Source of the DNA: Eubacteriales bacterium
GTDB lineage: Bacteria; Bacillota; Clostridia; Acetivibrionales; JANLFN01
Length of the DNA stretch: 64,000 nt
Reading direction: 5' to 3'
NCBI GenBank assembly: GCA_024655885.1
Contig: JANLFN010000012.1
Span: 18,046-82,045 of the forward strand
Under the pieces are notes generated by a model. It was not told where the DNA came from and did not search any database. It saw only the letters and a list, made by a program, of their open reading frames with translations. Each line of letters begins with the position of its first letter. Within the stretch, counting starts at the first letter, position 1. Below are positions 14,831 through 27,800 of this stretch, piece by piece. The position numbers and the translations under genes were made by a program.

Positions 14831-15109
14831 CTATTTGTTTACATCTACAAATACCCGTTCGCCATGCTTGACCATGTCAAGCTTTTCCCTGGCTATTTTC
14901 TCTATATATTCGTCGCTGTTAACCATTTCCTTTTGCTTTTTCAGCTCCTGGTTCTGCCTGTTTTCCTCAGCGATTTTCTCCTGGATATTGTTTAGCTCAA
15001 CAGTTTTTTCATAAATCAGCTTTTGCTGGCCTACCATAATGTAGAAAAAATAGGCTAATACTCCGATGAGCGCGATCATACCCAACTTTGATTTTTTTCT
15101 TTTGTGCAT
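14831..15109 (-). CDS. divIC: Septum formation initiator DivIC/FtsB family
   Basis: 92 residues from ATG 15109, chosen because GGAG lies 8 nt upstream; TTG 15115 is less likely. A short basic N-terminus, one membrane helix (about 9-27) and an outside coiled coil (about 30-70) end in IAREKLDMVKHGE, the family's conserved tail. It forms the FtsL-DivIC-DivIB division complex. It follows yabQ in the standard Firmicute order. Confidence 0.93.
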   Translation of the reverse strand: MHKRKKSKLGMIALIGVLAYFFYIMVGQQKLIYEKTVELNNIQEKIAEENRQNQELKKQKEMVNSDEYIEKIAREKLDMVKHGERVFVDVNK

Positions 15110-15185
15110 ATCCAATGCTCCATTTTAGAAATGTTACAACCTATTAAATATCTATTCTATGTATCGGACAAAAATCCTTCTTTAG

Positions 15186-15695
15186 TCATATTTTTTTCCT
15201 ACTATTTTTAAACAGCTTGTTCCACATAGCCGCTTTGGCCAACCGGCTCTTTCCGATGCGTTTCATATTTCCCAAAAGCTTTGCAAACACCCTGTACACC
15301 AACCGCGCCGGAACCCTGAAAATCCTGAATAAAATGATAAAAGGGCGGGACAGAACCAGCCATATTACTCTCAATACCCTATAGATTACCTTTAAAACAA
15401 ATATTGAGGAGTTAATGACGATTTTACTGAGAAGTAAAGCATATAGGACAACTCCAAGGAGGGTCCCCAGAAAAATATACCCCCTGACTTCCCCTTCATT
15501 GCTGAAATAGACAACGGCAAACATAACAAGGGCAGCAATTATCCAGAAAATCAAATCCTCAATATATACCAGTAAGCCAATGGTTTTTACGGCTTTTCTT
15601 CTTATCCGGAAAACATCATACACAAAAGCAATAACCATTCCGCCTATGAAGGAACATAGAAAAATATACGCCTGGCTGCTCACAGAAATCGGCAA
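15186..15695 (-). CDS. yabQ: Spore cortex biosynthesis membrane protein YabQ
   Basis: 169 residues, most likely from TTG 15695. It has four to five hydrophobic segments in the first about 130 residues and a very basic C-terminus. The N-terminal YIFLCSFIGGMVIAFVYDVF segment is typical. YabQ sits in the mother-cell membrane around the forespore and is needed for cortex formation. It begins 17 nt after yabP. The upstream ribosome site is weak, so coupling to yabP is likely. Confidence 0.9.
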   Translation of the reverse strand: MPISVSSQAYIFLCSFIGGMVIAFVYDVFRIRRKAVKTIGLLVYIEDLIFWIIAALVMFAVVYFSNEGEVRGYIFLGTLLGVVLYALLLSKIVINSSIFVLKVIYRVLRVIWLVLSRPFIILFRIFRVPARLVYRVFAKLLGNMKRIGKSRLAKAAMWNKLFKNSRKKI

Positions 15696-15712
15696 CTCAT
15701 ATCACCGGCTTT

Positions 15713-16006
15713 CTACTTGAACATCTTGCTGAAAAAGCCCAGTCCTTTTGACTTGGAGCCCTCTCTGTCGTTGTACTCGCAGCTGTCGATATCCCCTTCA
15801 ATATTCAGTTCCGAACTGTCCAGATTAAGCTTGCTGATATGGAGGTTCTCCCCCCTTACCACAAGGATTCCCATCTCGGTTTCCACAACAACGCTCTCAT
15901 CGTTGAAGCTTTCCACGTCAATAACACCGGATATACTTAATTTTTCCCTGTTTTCAAGAATCAGATTTTGAGTCCTGGATTTTGAAACCTTTTTTTCGTC
16001 CGCCAT
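15713..16006 (-). CDS. yabP: Sporulation protein YabP
   Basis: 97 residues from ATG 16006 with GGAGGAG upstream; longer starts lack a site. It is a beta-rich protein (residues 20-85: NLILENREKLSISGVIDVESF onward) of the YabP/YqfC family, required with YabQ for cortex assembly. First gene of yabP-yabQ-divIC-S1; a mother-cell sigma-E promoter is expected, but I did not identify it. Confidence 0.92.
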   Translation of the reverse strand: MADEKKVSKSRTQNLILENREKLSISGVIDVESFNDESVVVETEMGILVVRGENLHISKLNLDSSELNIEGDIDSCEYNDREGSKSKGLGFFSKMFK

Positions 16007-16081
16007 TTTTTCTCCTCCATACGCCTTGTACAATATTCTTTCTAACATATACATATGCATGTACCACTATAAAAATGCGAA

Positions 16082-16117
16082 AAACCCATAGCAACTTTCA
16101 GAAGTTATTATGGGTTT
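16082..16117 (-). terminator. Terminator after the VanW-family gene
   Basis: AAACCCATA and TATGGGTTT arms with an inner AACTT/AAGTT stem, then TTTTTCGCATTTTT on the minus strand. Confidence 0.8.
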
Positions 16118-16147
16118 CATCCGGAGTTAAAATTAAGGCAAACCACT

Positions 16148-17974
16148 TTACTGCGCCGGCGCGGCAGGCTGACCTCCCGTATTGCCGGTTCCCGGGGACT
16201 GTGTTGCCGCCGGCTGCGTTGTGGACGGTTCCGCTGCAGATGGCTGTGTTGTAGACGGCCCGGGTGTGAGAGACGGCGCAGTCGCCGGTTGCTCCGCCGG
16301 CGGTTCTGCTGCAGGCGCCGGTGTTGTAGACGGCTGCTGCTGGGCCGGAGGCTGGGAACCCGCCGCAGGAGCTTTATTGACTTTCTTCGTCCCCCTCTTT
16401 ATCTCCTGGTCCAAGGGCCTGTAGGTACTGGTGTGGATTTTCTGCTGACTGACCACCTTGCCGTTCACTTTCACTGTTTTATAGGTGTCTACAACATAGC
16501 CTTTGCCGCCCTTTTGCTTTATTTCGGTTTTTCCCTCCTCCAGGCTGGGGTCGTCAATATATTTGGTGGCAAAATTGATTTCTTTAACGGTCTTATGTGT
16601 TATTTCCACGGTTTTTCCCGGGGTTTCGTTTGTGCCTTTTATCGCAAAGAATATTTTATTGTCCTGTGAAACCCAGCCTTCCAGCTTTATTGGCCATGAA
16701 GTAGAGTTTTTGAACTTGAAATCCACCTGCCCGTATGCAACCGCGGCATCTCTCCCCAGCGGCACGTAGGAAACTGTAAACATGTGGTTTGCGCGTTCAT
16801 TCACTTCCAGGTCGGAAAAAAGCACGGCACCATACAGCGTTGACGACACCTGGCATATGCCTCCGCCTATACCGGGTACAACCTTGCCGTCCACATACAC
16901 ATAGGCTTCCTCATACCCGCCATCCACCGTCCTGGGTCCTACAGTATCGTTAAAGGAGAATACCTGTCCGGGGGCCAGGATTTTACCATTTATTTTTGCC
17001 ACTGCAAGCCTGATATTTTTAGCCCTGTTTATCTCATACTGAGTGGATGTATGAAACTGTGTGGAAAAAGAAGAAAGGGTATCCTTGAACAGCTTTGCGT
17101 ATACATCCTCTGTTTTAATCTTCGGCTCAGTGATGGCTATGGGCAAGCTCCTTTCCGCATCCTCGCTTTTTCCCAGTTCGGCCACAACGCCGTCCAGAGC
17201 TGCTTTATCCACATGCCTGCCCACAACATGGGGGACGATAGTCACCTTATTGTTTTCCACCTTTACCGAGGCATCCACCGCTTCAACATTTATTTTCTTT
17301 AAAAGTTCATCCGCATTGATGGGGCTTGGTTGGGTCTCTATGACCGGAACATCCACAACGCCGCTCTTACACTGCCTGATCAAACCAGCCATTTCCTCAA
17401 AGGCCCTTGACTTGTCAATACTCTCTCCGTGGTGCCCCGAACGGATTATCACCTTGTCGGCCTGCAGGATCAAATCCGCTTCCTTCAAATTAACCAGGGT
17501 CTTTTGATAAAGTGAATTGATAATGTTCTCTGCTTTTTCCCTATCGAAGGAAACTCCAATATCCAGTTTGGCGCTGCTTAAACTGGAGCTCAGGATTTCC
17601 TGTATCCTTTTAAATACATTCCCTGACCTGCCCACGCTATATGCCTTTTCCACAGCTCCGTCCACGTCGTATGTGACATTTAAATCCCTGTAAAGAATTT
17701 TGTCTGATATATTTCCTTTCTTTAAAATTATTTCATTGTCCTGGGTATCCTGCCCATACTTGTCGGTCAACAAGGCTTTCAACTCACCGACGGATAACCC
17801 GCTCACATTTATATCTCCAATATAGACGCCCTTATAAATCCTGTCATATTTCAACACGGAATAAATAGCCTGTGCCGATAAGGCAATCACCAATAAAAGA
17901 AGGGTGATGACCGATAAAATGGCAGCATTTTTCCTGGTAAATTTAAAACTTGCTTTTTGTACCTGAGTGTCCAT
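16148..17974 (-). CDS. VanW-family cell-envelope protein with YoaR-type, VanW and G5 domains
   Basis: 608 residues from ATG 17974 behind GGAGTG. In order: a cytoplasmic tail, one membrane helix (about 17-38), two PG_binding_4/YoaR-type repeats (about 80-320), the VanW domain (about 320-455, containing GPRTVDGGYEEAYVYVDG and GIGGGICQVSSTLY), a G5 domain (about 465-535) and a Pro/Thr/Ala/Gln-rich tail of about 75 residues. VanW-G5 proteins are exported and thought to bind or remodel peptidoglycan. The DNA of the tail is repetitive and GC-rich. Confidence 0.92.
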   Translation of the reverse strand: MDTQVQKASFKFTRKNAAILSVITLLLLVIALSAQAIYSVLKYDRIYKGVYIGDINVSGLSVGELKALLTDKYGQDTQDNEIILKKGNISDKILYRDLNVTYDVDGAVEKAYSVGRSGNVFKRIQEILSSSLSSAKLDIGVSFDREKAENIINSLYQKTLVNLKEADLILQADKVIIRSGHHGESIDKSRAFEEMAGLIRQCKSGVVDVPVIETQPSPINADELLKKINVEAVDASVKVENNKVTIVPHVVGRHVDKAALDGVVAELGKSEDAERSLPIAITEPKIKTEDVYAKLFKDTLSSFSTQFHTSTQYEINRAKNIRLAVAKINGKILAPGQVFSFNDTVGPRTVDGGYEEAYVYVDGKVVPGIGGGICQVSSTLYGAVLFSDLEVNERANHMFTVSYVPLGRDAAVAYGQVDFKFKNSTSWPIKLEGWVSQDNKIFFAIKGTNETPGKTVEITHKTVKEINFATKYIDDPSLEEGKTEIKQKGGKGYVVDTYKTVKVNGKVVSQQKIHTSTYRPLDQEIKRGTKKVNKAPAAGSQPPAQQQPSTTPAPAAEPPAEQPATAPSLTPGPSTTQPSAAEPSTTQPAATQSPGTGNTGGQPAAPAQ

Positions 17975-18010
17975 GATTGTTAGCACTCCAATATTAAAAT
18001 TTTTCTGCAA

Positions 18011-18507
18011 TCCCCTGAATATAGATGCCGCACTCTAAAGCTAAAAATGAGGCTTGATGGGTAAAGCCCCTCAAAATTGAGACATTGGGGACATTTTTTT
18101 ATTTCCACAGTCCGTTGCCTATAGGGCAAAACCCCATACTTAAGCCCCACTGTCCCATATAGGTATATACTATAAACAGTTTGACGACATTCAAACTCAG
18201 CAGGTTCCACCACAGCCTGCCCACATACAAGCCGGCCGCTTGAAATATTTTTACCCCATTTTTCCCCCGTTAAACCCTATGCCGCAATATGGAGGAAACC
18301 CACGGAGCCGCGGCATCTTTCTTTATTATGACAGCTTTACTTTGAAAACTCAATATTTATTTCCAGCCAAATCTATCCATTTTCCATATAAAGGTATACG
18401 CAATGGCAAGGCTGCAATTTTCTAGACATTAAAGCATAAAAGTATTATTATTTTTATATAAAATTATCCGGTTTGCCCCATCCTATTGAACATGAAAGGA
18501 CTAGCGT
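18011..18507. other. Gene-free stretch with a GGGGACA/TGTCCC cassette at 18087-18156
   Basis: No convincing coding frame. GGGGACA at 18087-18093 and TGTCCC at 18151-18156 form inverted ends like those at 2048-2164 and 5258-5310. The divergent promoters of the VanW and Nudix genes must lie here but are not clear. Confidence 0.4.
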
Positions 18508-19104
18508 ATGAACATATTTAATGAAATTGAATTTGCAAGCCTATGTAAAAAATTTAATAAGAAGAAACCTTACATTAAGGAAGTAACCTTAACCGATATA
18601 ACCGAAGGATATTTCAACAAGGTGGCCGGGTCTGTGGAATCGGACCGGAGAGGTGAAGTGGCCTTTTGCGTAGTCAGGCCCAACGGGAAAGTAATCATCG
18701 TCACCTGCAGCGAGTATCCGGAAGGGATTTACAGGATTCCTACCGGAGGCGTGGGGTACGATGAAAATATCATTGAGGCGGTGTACAGAGAAGCAAAAGA
18801 AGAGCTGGGCCTTGACACTGAAATTACCGACTTTTTAGGCGTGCTTAAAATAAAGTTCCGGCACGGGAATGAAGCCGTAATGTTCTATTCATACCTTTTT
18901 ATTCTCAAAGAAATTGGAGGGAGATTGCTTTTGGATGCAAGCGACGATGAGGTCAGCGAAGTGAGGGAAGTGGATGCGGAAGAACTTGCGGAAGCGGTGG
19001 ACAAGCTTAAGGCCATAGAGGGCATGTGGCATGACTGGGGCATGTTCAGGTATGAAACCTCCCGTGCAATCCTTGAGTACCTGCGGAACAGTCCGGGTGC
19101 ATGA
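18508..19104 (+). CDS. Nudix hydrolase
   Basis: 198 residues. A complete Nudix box lies at about residues 90-112 (GGVGYDE, then REAKEELG), so the metal-binding Glu residues are all present. The N-terminal about 45 residues are an extra helical segment. Substrate unknown; it could be ADP-ribose, NADH or a modified nucleotide. The phosphoesterase gene follows after 43 nt, so the two may be co-transcribed. Confidence 0.9.
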   Translation: MNIFNEIEFASLCKKFNKKKPYIKEVTLTDITEGYFNKVAGSVESDRRGEVAFCVVRPNGKVIIVTCSEYPEGIYRIPTGGVGYDENIIEAVYREAKEELGLDTEITDFLGVLKIKFRHGNEAVMFYSYLFILKEIGGRLLLDASDDEVSEVREVDAEELAEAVDKLKAIEGMWHDWGMFRYETSRAILEYLRNSPGA

Positions 19105-19147
19105 CAAGGTATTAAGGACAAGGAAGAGGTCCATAAGGAGCAGTATT

Positions 19148-19627
19148 ATGAAAATATTGTTATTCAGCGATTCACACGGGTACACCCGCAACATGGAAAG
19201 GGCCATTGCCGGGAATCCGGGCGTGGATATGATTATCCACCTGGGTGATTATGTAAAAGATGTGCTGAAAATCATGGATCAGCGCAGGGACTTAAGGTAT
19301 GAATACGTAAGGGGCAACAACGACTGGGCACAGGATTACCCGCTGGAGAAGACCCTCCACATCGAAGGAAGGAAAATTTTTATCACTCATGGGCATATCT
19401 ACCGGGTAAAGTACGGCTATGACATGCTGGTGGATAAAGGGAAATCCCTAGGGGCCGATGCTGTGTTTTTCGGCCATACTCACTCCCCCGAAGAGCTGCA
19501 TTCGGACGGGATGCTCCTTCTAAATCCCGGGAGCATTGCCATTCCTGTAGAACCCTGCCGTCCTTCCTGCTGTGTTGTTGAAATAAGCAAAGAAAAGGTC
19601 CTCAGCAGGTTTAAAAGTTTTAATTAA
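19148..19627 (+). CDS. YfcE/MJ0936-family metallophosphoesterase
   Basis: 159 residues from ATG 19148 behind AAGGAG. Metal ligands are in place: FSDSHG (7-12), GD near 39, GNND near 59-62, GH near 82-84 and GHTH near 109-112. The family hydrolyses phosphodiesters such as bis-pNPP; natural substrates are uncertain. It follows the Nudix gene. Confidence 0.92.
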   Translation: MKILLFSDSHGYTRNMERAIAGNPGVDMIIHLGDYVKDVLKIMDQRRDLRYEYVRGNNDWAQDYPLEKTLHIEGRKIFITHGHIYRVKYGYDMLVDKGKSLGADAVFFGHTHSPEELHSDGMLLLNPGSIAIPVEPCRPSCCVVEISKEKVLSRFKSFN

Positions 19628-19772
19628 CCCGGACCTTTGCTTGATCAAAGCCGGCCGCCAAGTTTTTTCAGCTGCTGCAGCCAATTTTATCTAATATTAT
19701 GTATAATTATGGTAATTTCCGCTTATACTTATAATATATTGTATTAATGGAAATAAGTGTGGGTGGATTCAT

Positions 19773-20093
19773 ATGGATGTCAATTTACAGAGAAGCCAGG
19801 AGCACGGGCGTACAAATAAAAAGGGCATGCTGCAAAATATATTGGATTTATTTTTAGGAAAAAAGGCGGATATTGTTCCGGACAGGGAGCAGGACGAAAC
19901 CCGCCAGCTGATTGAGGACATAAGAAATGCCAGAAGCGAATGGATCACTGCGAACATGGATTTTGAATACGCAAAAGAACAGGAGCTTATTGATTACTGC
20001 ACCTATATAATCAAAGCTTATCAAATCAGATATGAGTATTTCTTGAGGCTTGCAAAGGAAAAGGGTATAAAGGTATATTCGCTGGAGGATTGA
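19773..20093 (+). CDS. YaaL-family protein (DUF2508)
   Basis: 106 residues, mostly helical and charged, with the DUF2508 core LIEDIRNARSEWITANMDF at about 46-64. In Firmicutes it usually sits between recR and bofA. Here bofA follows but recR does not precede it. Function unknown. A terminator separates it from bofA. Confidence 0.85.
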   Translation: MDVNLQRSQEHGRTNKKGMLQNILDLFLGKKADIVPDREQDETRQLIEDIRNARSEWITANMDFEYAKEQELIDYCTYIIKAYQIRYEYFLRLAKEKGIKVYSLED

Positions 20094-20224
20094 GGCAGGA
20101 ACCGGGGGTGGATGCGGAGGAGGCAAATGTGGGCTCTTAAGGGTTCACGGCGACCGGCGGACTGTTGCCGGCAAAAGCCTTTTAAGAAGAATTATGGATT
20201 CCCGGATTGTGCAATGTTCTTTCT

Positions 20225-20253
20225 AAAGAAGCTTGGTAAAATTGAGCTTCTTT
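20225..20253 (+). terminator. Terminator between yaaL-like gene and bofA
   Basis: AAAGAAGCT and AGCTTCTTT arms (9 bp) are followed by GTTTTTC. Confidence 0.75.
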
Positions 20254-20351
20254 GTTTTTCCCGTCATATTTTTTTGGACAAAGTAATATATTTATTATGG
20301 ATAAAGGCAGCCTAAGCCGGCCATATAAAAAATTAGTAGAGATGAAATCGG

Positions 20352-20624
20352 ATGGGTATAGATATCAAAGTTGTACTGGCCTATATTGTAGGTATTTTAC
20401 TTTTTTTTATAACGGGGAGATTGCTGTTGGTGCCTATGAAAATGCTGATGAAGCTTATTTACAATACAATATTGGGCGGGATCGCTCTTATAGCCATAAA
20501 CCTGGCAGGCAGCCTCTTTCAGTTCCATATCGCATTCAATATCGTTACCGCTCTAACCGCCGGGGTTCTCGGCATACCGGGAATAGTAATGCTTGTGATA
20601 CTAAAATTCGTTTTTAGCGTGTAA
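20352..20624 (+). CDS. bofA: Pro-sigma-K processing inhibitor BofA
   Basis: 90 residues with three hydrophobic segments and the BofA C-terminal motif (NIVTALTAGVLGIPGIVMLV). BofA holds SpoIVFB inactive in the mother-cell outer forespore membrane until the SpoIVB signal. The ribosome site before ATG 20352 is weak. Follows the YaaL-family gene, as in other Firmicutes. Confidence 0.92.
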   Translation: MGIDIKVVLAYIVGILLFFITGRLLLVPMKMLMKLIYNTILGGIALIAINLAGSLFQFHIAFNIVTALTAGVLGIPGIVMLVILKFVFSV

Positions 20625-20795
20625 AGCACATTTTAAGCTTTCCTTGATGTGTTCCAGCTTTGATTTATGTTAACGTTACCCTTCTCTCCATTGTTCAACC
20701 ATACCGCAAGCTGCAACCAATGCTCTTTTTTGTATACAAAATACATTACATTTTTAAATATTTATTGATTTCAAGCCTATCCCGTTGGTGTTTAC
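20625..20795. other. Intergenic leader before the PFOR promoter
   Basis: AT-rich sequence without a coding frame. I see no terminator strong enough to assign to bofA. Confidence 0.3.
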
Positions 20796-20836
20796 TTGAC
20801 AAAGGGTAAACAACAAAGTATACTAAAAAGTATACT
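20796..20836 (+). promoter_or_regulatory. PFOR promoter with palindrome over the -10 box
   Basis: TTGACA (20796-20801) and TATACT (20819-20824) are 17 nt apart. The -10 lies inside AGTATACT (20817-20824), repeated as AGTATACT at 20829-20836. Each 8-mer is itself a palindrome, so the pair makes a two-fold symmetric site across the -10 and start point, as expected of a repressor operator. The leader to the PFOR start codon is about 120 nt. Confidence 0.8.
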
Positions 20837-20922
20837 ATTTTTAGATATAAATGGAGTTTTGGCACAGGGAGGAAAAGGATAAGCTTTTACAATGCTTTAT
20901 TGGAAGGCTTTTGCTATAATAA

Positions 20923-24480
<3,558 letters not shown>

Positions 24481-24494
24481 GCCCCGGCACACAG

Positions 24495-24516
24495 GAGAGG
24501 GGAACCATCCCCTCTC
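24495..24516 (+). terminator. Terminator after PFOR
   Basis: GAGAGGGG and CCCCTCTC arms with a 6-nt loop, then six T. Confidence 0.92.
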
Positions 24517-24528
24517 TTTTTTATTTTC

Positions 24529-24849
24529 TTATTCCTCTTTGCTGATTTTCATCTCCACATTTTTAGGCAGCGCCAGTCCGCAGGCCACTTCAATCCCTTT
24601 GATGATGGCCGACGGTACGGGACAGGCGGCATGCTTGCAGTACTTTCTGCAAATCTGATATATATTTGATTCCCCCACTTTTGCAAAGCATTCTTTAATC
24701 CCGTTTGCTTCCTTTAATTCCTCTTCCAGGGGTTTCATGCTGGGACAGGTGGTAGCAAAGTCTATTTTTACGTTCTGTTTCCCTTGGGCCGTCACCCGGA
24801 TGGTTGTATGAAAGCCGCAAATCCCGGGGTTTACCTCCACTTTCGCCAT
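24529..24849 (-). CDS. Cys-containing small protein, DUF6951-like
   Basis: 106 residues from ATG 24849 behind AGGAGTGGAG. It has scattered cysteines (GICGF, TTCPS, ECF, ICRKYCKHAACPVP), of which the CRKYCKHAAC stretch could bind a metal or cluster. It looks like the family annotated as DUF6951, found in anaerobes; function unknown. It lies 43 nt downstream of the large FAD/Fe-S oxidoreductase on the same strand, so it is probably co-transcribed with it. Confidence 0.75.
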   Translation of the reverse strand: MAKVEVNPGICGFHTTIRVTAQGKQNVKIDFATTCPSMKPLEEELKEANGIKECFAKVGESNIYQICRKYCKHAACPVPSAIIKGIEVACGLALPKNVEMKISKEE

Positions 24850-24892
24850 TTTCTCCACTCCTATTCGCAATTGATTTTGCATAGATATCATA

Positions 24893-27800
24893 TCAAAAAA
24901 TCCTGATGGAAGGCAACTGTTTTGTTTTTACGTACTGGATCATCGCAGGCGTCACGAGGACCGCAATTTCAGGCAGCACGTGGGGCAGCATATTCTCCAT
25001 GGTTTTGGGCATAAGGTCGGGCATCTGCTTCTTCATGAAGTCCGGCATTTCGATCATCTTTTCCACCTCACGCAGCATATCCGGCATGACCTTGGGCATG
25101 AGGATCGGCATCAAAAGCGGCATCATGGGCGGCATCATCCGCGCCATCATCCTGTCTAGTCCCGGCACCTTAGCCATCTTCATCATGCCCCGCAGAGGTG
25201 CGGGAAGCGCGTCCATCATCCTGGGGATGAGCAAGGTCATGAGTTTAGCCATGTTGGGTACCTGCATGAGGGTGATCACCTTGTCAAACACAGCCCACAT
25301 TTCCAGAACATAGGGCGTATAATCCGGAAGCTCTATTCCAAGGCCTTTAGCCGCAACAGCAGCCAGATCCTTAACCGGTATATCCATTCCGTTCGCATCG
25401 GCGGAAACCCTCATCTGGAACTGGCAGCAGGGGCACAGCGCCACACAGGCGTCCGCTCCGCAGGCCGCAACTTCTTCGAGTTTCATTCTGCCCAGTTTGT
25501 TTGACAGCGGGTCCGGCTCGCTGATTCTTGTCAGCACCGAGCCGCAGCACAAGCCGTTTTCACGGTTATGTTCCATTTCCACAAGCTCAACGCCGGGTAT
25601 GGCTTTCAGCATATCCCTTGGGGGTTCGTAGATCCCTCCGGCGCGTCCGATATGGCAGGAGTCGTGGAACGTCAGCTTCATATTGACAGGGTGTGTGAAT
25701 TTCATTTCCCCCCTTGCAAGTTTTTCAGAAATCACCTCGGAATAGTGCTTTGCTTCAAAATCATATTCAATACCCAGTTTTTTGGCCCACTGGGGGTAAT
25801 AGGTATGCCAGGTCAGCCAGCAGGCGGGGCAGGACGCAATTACGGTTTTTACACCGTGCTCCTTCATTTTGCGGATATTGTGGCGCATGATCTTTTCAAA
25901 CACGTCCCACCGGCCTGCAACAAGCATGGGTATACCACAGCAGGCTTCATCCTTGCCGAGGTACGTGAATTCAACCCCCGCCGCATCCAGTAAGCGTGCG
26001 GATGCCGCTGCAATATCCTTTTCCACGAAAGATGCGGTACAGCCCGGGAAATATGCTATCTCTGCCTTATCTTTAATTTTTGGCCTCAAGTCCTCAGGAA
26101 CCCATTCATCCCTTTTTTCCGCAAAATTGGCCCAGATGTTTTTTTCTTTTCCCGCACTGGCTGCCATGAGCTCAAATGCAGGGAAGGTCATCTGTTTCCC
26201 CGAATTCACAAGTTCTCCCCGCATGACCGCCCAGGAGGGCTCAATGGGAAGATCCAGCTGGCAGGTGAAATCGCAGCGCTCACAGGTGGTACATTTGAGG
26301 AAATTATTCGTCATTTCCTGGTCGAATTTTTCCCTTCCCTCCGCCACTCTCCGGAGATAGGCCCACTTACCCCTGGGGCTTGTAGACTCCCATCCCTTTC
26401 CTCCGTACAGCTCGCAGACATTCCGGCAGTATCCGCAGCGCGCGCACGAATAGGCATACCAGACCACATCCCCGGGCAGCCCGTTTTTGGCTTTCCAGTT
26501 TTCCCTCAACTGCGGTTTTATCCTGTTGCCCATAATCCTGACCATAGGCTCAAAAGCCAGAGCCGTGCCGATCATCATTTTCATCAGGGGAATACCCGAA
26601 AGCTTCCGCGGGTTGAATAAATTCTTCGCATCCTTTTCCCTCTTGAAATTCAGCCACTGGCTGATCCTCGTGCGGTGAACCTGGTTCGCCTCCTGGGCCA
26701 GATAAAGACCCGAGGCATAAGCTCTGCCTCCATACCTTTTTGCAAGCTTCAGTATGGACAGGGAGAGGGTAAAAGCCAGGTTGAAGGTGAGCTTGCGCGC
26801 ATCATGGGGAATAAGGCACAGTAAAACGATGTGTTTGCTGCTGACCATGGTAGCTTCAACCAAGACAGGCGGTTTGACCGTTTCCTCCATCTGCTCAAAG
26901 ACCTCTGCGATCCGGTTTAACGGCACAATTACCTCCGCAGGGACCAAGGAAGGCCCGATTCTTTTAATTTTCATGGGGTTGAAGCGGTCCTCCCACTCAT
27001 GCTCCGTAATGTCCTGCGGGAGCATTACGGCCCCTGCGTCCTTTACAATGGGTGCCAGCTTCTTTTCAACGGAGGCCGCGCGGGATTCATCACATGCAAG
27101 CAGCAGGATATAGCTTTCGGGAAGGACCGGTTTGGGCAGCGGATGTCCATGGTGCGTCTTAGGCGGAACCCTGTTTTTTAAGCGGGCCGCTGTGGGGTTC
27201 ATGAATCCCGCATGCCATAGCGGAAGCCCTTTCAAATCTATCTGTTCCAGTATTTCCTGGACCTGTGCCGGTGTTTTTGCTTCAATACCGAAGGCGGTAT
27301 GTTTTTCAAGGGCGCGAAGGCGTAACGTTATGCTGGTTATAATGCCGGTTGTTCCCATTGCACCGCTCACCAGAGAAAGATCTTTCGCTGCCAGGGTTAT
27401 TTTGCTCCCGTCCGGGGTGATAACCGTCGCGGATTCCACATTTTGCTCGAACAGCCCGTACTGGTAGCTTCCGAAGCCTGCGCCGCCTCCCTGGGCCAGC
27501 CACCCTCCCACAGTGGACGCAGGCGCGCTGGTGGGCATCATACGCACCGCAAGCCCGGCGGCGTTCAGCTTGAATTCAAGATCCTTCCACACAATCCCCG
27601 GCTCGACGGTTACAGTTTTTTTATCCGTGTCCATGTGAATGATTTTATTGAAGTGAACCAGCTCCATCACAACACTTCCCGGTACGGGAACGACCCCTCC
27701 ATAGCCCGAAGATGCGGCAGCGCGGGGAATAATCGGCACGCTGTACTTATTCGCCCATGCTACAACTTGAATGACCTCATTCTCGTTTTGCGGCTGTACA

